This document shows, piece after piece, positions 61,554 to 64,000 of a stretch of DNA of 64,000 nt. Below the pieces are notes generated by a model, which saw nothing but the letters and a program-made list of their open reading frames with translations, had not been told where the DNA came from and searched no databases. The stretch's first letter is position 1; every line of letters begins with the position of its first letter. Both the position numbers and the translations under genes were made by a program. Source of the stretch: an uncultured Cocleimonas sp. (GTDB lineage Bacteria > Pseudomonadota > Gammaproteobacteria > Thiotrichales > Thiotrichaceae); assembly GCF_947495625.1 (NCBI RefSeq), contig NZ_CANLZW010000006.1, positions 62,001 through 126,000 of the forward strand, written 5' to 3'.

Positions 61554-62567
61554 TTATGAAGTATGTGAAGCAAGTTCCTCTTGCACTTCCGGTAAGGTAA
61601 GTAACAACTCTTTAACTTCTGCAATATTTAACTGATTTGTATTGTCTGAGGTGTAATCCTCATTGGGAATATCAATATCACCTTCAGAAAAATATTTTTT
61701 ATAGTTTAAATCTCTACTATCCATGCTGATCTGATAGTAATCACCATGATCAATTGAGCGGGATAGTTCTTCGGCCGATGCTAGGGCCTCATACATCTTT
61801 TCACCGTGACGAACGCCAATCATTTGTTGTTCCACATCGGAGTTAAATAATTCGCATAAGGCCGTGGCAAGGTCAGAAACGGTACAAGCAGGTGCTTTTT
61901 GAATGAAAATATCACCCTGAATAGCATGTTCAAAAGCATAATTAACTAAATCTACAGATTGAGGTAAAGACATTAAGTATCTAGTCATTTGAGGTGCAGT
62001 AATGGTTAGAGGGGTGCCTTCTTTGATGCATTTGATGAATAACGGAATGACTGAGCCTCTGGAGTACATAACATTGCCATAACGAACACAGGATATAACT
62101 GTTTCATCCTGATCTAAATTTCTAGCATGAGATTGAGCTACCTTTTCCATCATGGCTTTACTCATACCCATTGCATTTACTGGATAAACCGCTTTATCTG
62201 TACTTAAACAAACAATACTTTTAACTTGATTTTCAACGGCGGCACGAATTGTATTATCACTACCTTGAATATTGGTCAGAACCGCCTGCATGGGGAAAAA
62301 TTCACAAGATGGAACTTGTTTCAAAGCACCTGCGTGAAAGACATAATCAATACCTTTCATTGCAGATTTGATACTTGCGTAATCTCTTACATCTCCAATG
62401 TAGAATTTTAAGCGGTCATCATTGTAGTTTATACGCATATGCTCTTGTTTGGTTTCATCTCTGCTGAAAACTCGAACTTCGGCGCAACCTTTAGAGAGAA
62501 GACTATCAACCATTGTTTTACCAAAAGAGCCAGTACCGCCAGTAATTAATATTTTTTTATTTAGCAT
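61554..62567 (-). CDS. capE: UDP-GlcNAc 4,6-dehydratase/5-epimerase CapE/FnlA
   Basis: The 337-residue soluble SDR has ILITGGTGSFGKTMVDSLL, YVFHAGALKQVPSCEFFP and the active-site segment STDKAVYPVNAMGMSKAMME with Met in the Tyr position. It starts the three-step path from UDP-GlcNAc to UDP-L-FucNAc. Order capE-capF-capG agrees with the Staphylococcus and Pseudomonas (WbjBCD) gene sets. It is preceded by a GT2 gene 61 bp away. Confidence 0.95.
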   Translation of the reverse strand: MLNKKILITGGTGSFGKTMVDSLLSKGCAEVRVFSRDETKQEHMRINYNDDRLKFYIGDVRDYASIKSAMKGIDYVFHAGALKQVPSCEFFPMQAVLTNIQGSDNTIRAAVENQVKSIVCLSTDKAVYPVNAMGMSKAMMEKVAQSHARNLDQDETVISCVRYGNVMYSRGSVIPLFIKCIKEGTPLTITAPQMTRYLMSLPQSVDLVNYAFEHAIQGDIFIQKAPACTVSDLATALCELFNSDVEQQMIGVRHGEKMYEALASAEELSRSIDHGDYYQISMDSRDLNYKKYFSEGDIDIPNEDYTSDNTNQLNIAEVKELLLTLPEVQEELASHTS

Positions 62568-62628
62568 TAGTAATTTATTTCTAAGTTAAAAGAGAATTGT
62601 TTAATTAGGAGTGATTTTAGATAACGGA

Positions 62629-63477
62629 CTAGATAATATCTTTCCAAATTAGATATGATTTCTTGGATTGTTCATATCTCCAGCGACTTGTACTTTTTTT
62701 GAAAGACGCCCCTTCGGCATGCAGTACTAATAGTTCTTTATCATAAAAATTTTTCCCACTTGCTTTTAATACTTGATCAGATAGAAGCGCCTCTTCTCCA
62801 CCAAGGAAAACTCTGTCATCAAGCCGGCGTATTTTTTTGAAAAATACAATTGGTAGTATGTAGCAAGCACCTATTCCTTGATAGATAAACATTGAATCAT
62901 GTTCAATAGGTGGCTTAGAGTAACTTCTTCGCATTTTAGTCACAAAGCGTATAAAAAGCGACATAGGGTAGCTATTGAAGTAAACTTTATAAATGAGTTT
63001 TCTTAAAGGTGAAAAGCGTTTTAATACGTGAGGGTTTTGCTTTACTCCATCGAAGGTAATTACATTCGGAGATATCACTAATGTATCCGAAGAATACTTT
63101 TTAGCAAAGTATAAAGATAAAAAGTTTTTATCAAAGACTAAATCATTGTTGCATATGATAACTGAAGTGCTTTTTTCAAGAATTTCATTATAGTAATTAT
63201 CGATTGCTATATTAAATGCTGGGAAATATCCTATGTTACTGGAGGACTCAATAATCTCGATAAATTCATTTTCTCCACAAAAATCTTTGATTGCCTCAAT
63301 ATCTTCAGTTTCTGAAGCATTATCTACGATTATTATCTTTGATTTAAAGAGCGAGGTTTGTTGACTTAATATGCTTTCCACACACTTTATCGTATCGCTT
63401 GCCCCATTATAATTGACCATTATAAATAGGACATTATCAGTATAATTTTTTTTTGATTGCTTCATTGTATTAACCAT
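62629..63477 (-). CDS. GT2-family glycosyltransferase
   Basis: The 282-residue GT-A protein begins its domain at LFIMVNYNGASDTIKCVESI and has IIIVDNASETED, SSNIGYFPAFNIAID and NNDLVFDKNF as the DxD-like site near 115. It ends with a short basic helix (RWRYEQSKKSYLIWKDII). Rhamnosyltransferase-like members are common in such loci, but donor and acceptor are unknown. An internal ATG at 63465 is an alternative start. It lies 8 bp after the gene cut by the window edge. Confidence 0.88.
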   Translation of the reverse strand: MVNTMKQSKKNYTDNVLFIMVNYNGASDTIKCVESILSQQTSLFKSKIIIVDNASETEDIEAIKDFCGENEFIEIIESSSNIGYFPAFNIAIDNYYNEILEKSTSVIICNNDLVFDKNFLSLYFAKKYSSDTLVISPNVITFDGVKQNPHVLKRFSPLRKLIYKVYFNSYPMSLFIRFVTKMRRSYSKPPIEHDSMFIYQGIGACYILPIVFFKKIRRLDDRVFLGGEEALLSDQVLKASGKNFYDKELLVLHAEGASFKKSTSRWRYEQSKKSYLIWKDII

Positions 63478-63485
63478 TAATTACT

Positions 63486-64000
63486 TTATTCAACAATAAC
63501 TTTAAATACTTTTTTTCTAATTCCTATGAGTCCTTGTGAAGAGAAATACTGTATAGGAGTGTTGTCGCTATTATAAGAAAACTCAATAAGGCCCGCTTGA
63601 AAGTATTTTACAAAAAATCGCATACCAAAAAAATCTTTTTTATATTTCGAAATTAGTTTAAGCTGGTCATTAGCTACTTCTAATATTTGAGATTCTGCAG
63701 ATGATTGTGAAGGGCATAATTCAGATGTCGATCCAATTAAAACAGTTTCACCTAGAGTTGCAGAATAGTAAGAGGGGCCATTAACATTTCCTATTATAGT
63801 TCGCGCCAACGAATCTCTCTCGATCTTTAGTACATGGTTTTGTACGAATTCCGCATCCATTGCATAATAAATATTATTTTTTGTAAAGCAGGGAGTGATT
63901 GCTCTCCATGTCTCATCTCCACGACCAATTATTTCAAATGAAGAGAAGTCATTATAGGTTCGACCAATAAGGCATTCGGTTCCAATATCACCAGTTAAAA
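63486..64000 (-). CDS. Unknown polysaccharide-locus protein, 5' partial (possible beta-propeller)
   Basis: The frame stays open on the minus strand to the window edge, so at least 171 residues are present and the Met at 63860 is internal. Segments such as TYNDFSSFEIIGRGDETWR, NNIYYAMDAEFVQNHVLKIE and TVLIGSTSELCPSQSSAESQ look like repeated beta-strand blades of the BNR/WD-like kind. No catalytic motif is visible in the part seen. It lies just upstream of the GT2 gene in the same direction. Function unknown. Confidence 0.65.
   Translation of the reverse strand, partial: LTGDIGTECLIGRTYNDFSSFEIIGRGDETWRAITPCFTKNNIYYAMDAEFVQNHVLKIERDSLARTIIGNVNGPSYYSATLGETVLIGSTSELCPSQSSAESQILEVANDQLKLISKYKKDFFGMRFFVKYFQAGLIEFSYNSDNTPIQYFSSQGLIGIRKKVFKVIVE

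Overview
The window reads as chromosome of a gammaproteobacterium with moderately low GC. The clues are the glnK-amtB pair, a sigma-32 gene, ZapA with a small TIGR02449/ZapB-like partner, Dxs/IspA/XseB and IspH, a type II secretion pseudopilin block, an aapJQMP amino-acid transporter and a Wza/Wzb/Wzc/Wzi capsule system. I cannot name the genus; a Thiotrichales-like marine sulfur bacterium would fit but is only a guess. I saw no rRNA, tRNA, CRISPR array, prophage or transposase gene.

Layout. 1-17 kb: a cut-off FMN alpha-hydroxyacid dehydrogenase, a PKHD hydroxylase, a zinc metallopeptidase, the acuR-acuI pair, a DUF2520 reductase-like protein, a radical SAM protein, a fatty-acid desaturase, an SQR-like flavoprotein divergent from a MOSC protein, a lipoprotein aminopeptidase, glnK-amtB, apaH with an overlapping tail-anchored protein, a TolC-family protein and a FimT/GspH pilin. 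17-25 kb: ispH, purD, a bufferin-type RiPP cluster (two small Cys-rich precursors, an MNIO/DUF692 enzyme and a DUF2063 partner), a rhombosortase and gspGHIJ.

25-35.4 kb holds the least familiar part: one co-directional run of seven genes. It encodes a periplasmic adaptor with a Met-rich insertion, an RND pump with an extra hydrophobic segment and a long Lys-rich KAATKP tail, a Pro/Gln-rich protein, a ParA-like ATPase, a membrane-anchored TPR protein, a membrane-anchored Met-rich coiled-coil-like protein and a dynamin-like GTPase. It ends at a perfect 31-bp inverted repeat. I regard it as the best candidate for an undescribed system: an envelope machine joining efflux or transport to a positioning ATPase and a membrane-remodelling GTPase.

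35-48 kb: hemL, rpoH behind a perfect CIRCE element, a 31-residue membrane ORF, xseB-ispA-dxs, an EamA transporter, aapJQMP, the ZapB-like gene and zapA. 47.7-64 kb: a surface-polysaccharide locus with wzi, wzc-wzb-wza, a WbpM/CapD-type dehydratase, a DegT aminotransferase, a sulfotransferase, glycosyltransferases and the three-enzyme UDP-N-acetyl-L-fucosamine route (CapE/CapF/CapG or FnlABC type). The locus runs off the right edge.

Overlying all this is a short dispersed repeat of about 27 bp (A-run, GTGCCTATAAGTA, G-run, TG). At least a dozen full or clear copies lie mostly at gene 3' ends, as singlets or inverted pairs. Some overlap stop codons, and one full copy sits in frame inside the DUF2520 gene. 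Read in one direction it is a C-run, a small hairpin and a T-run, so terminator-like or REP/REPIN-like behaviour is plausible.
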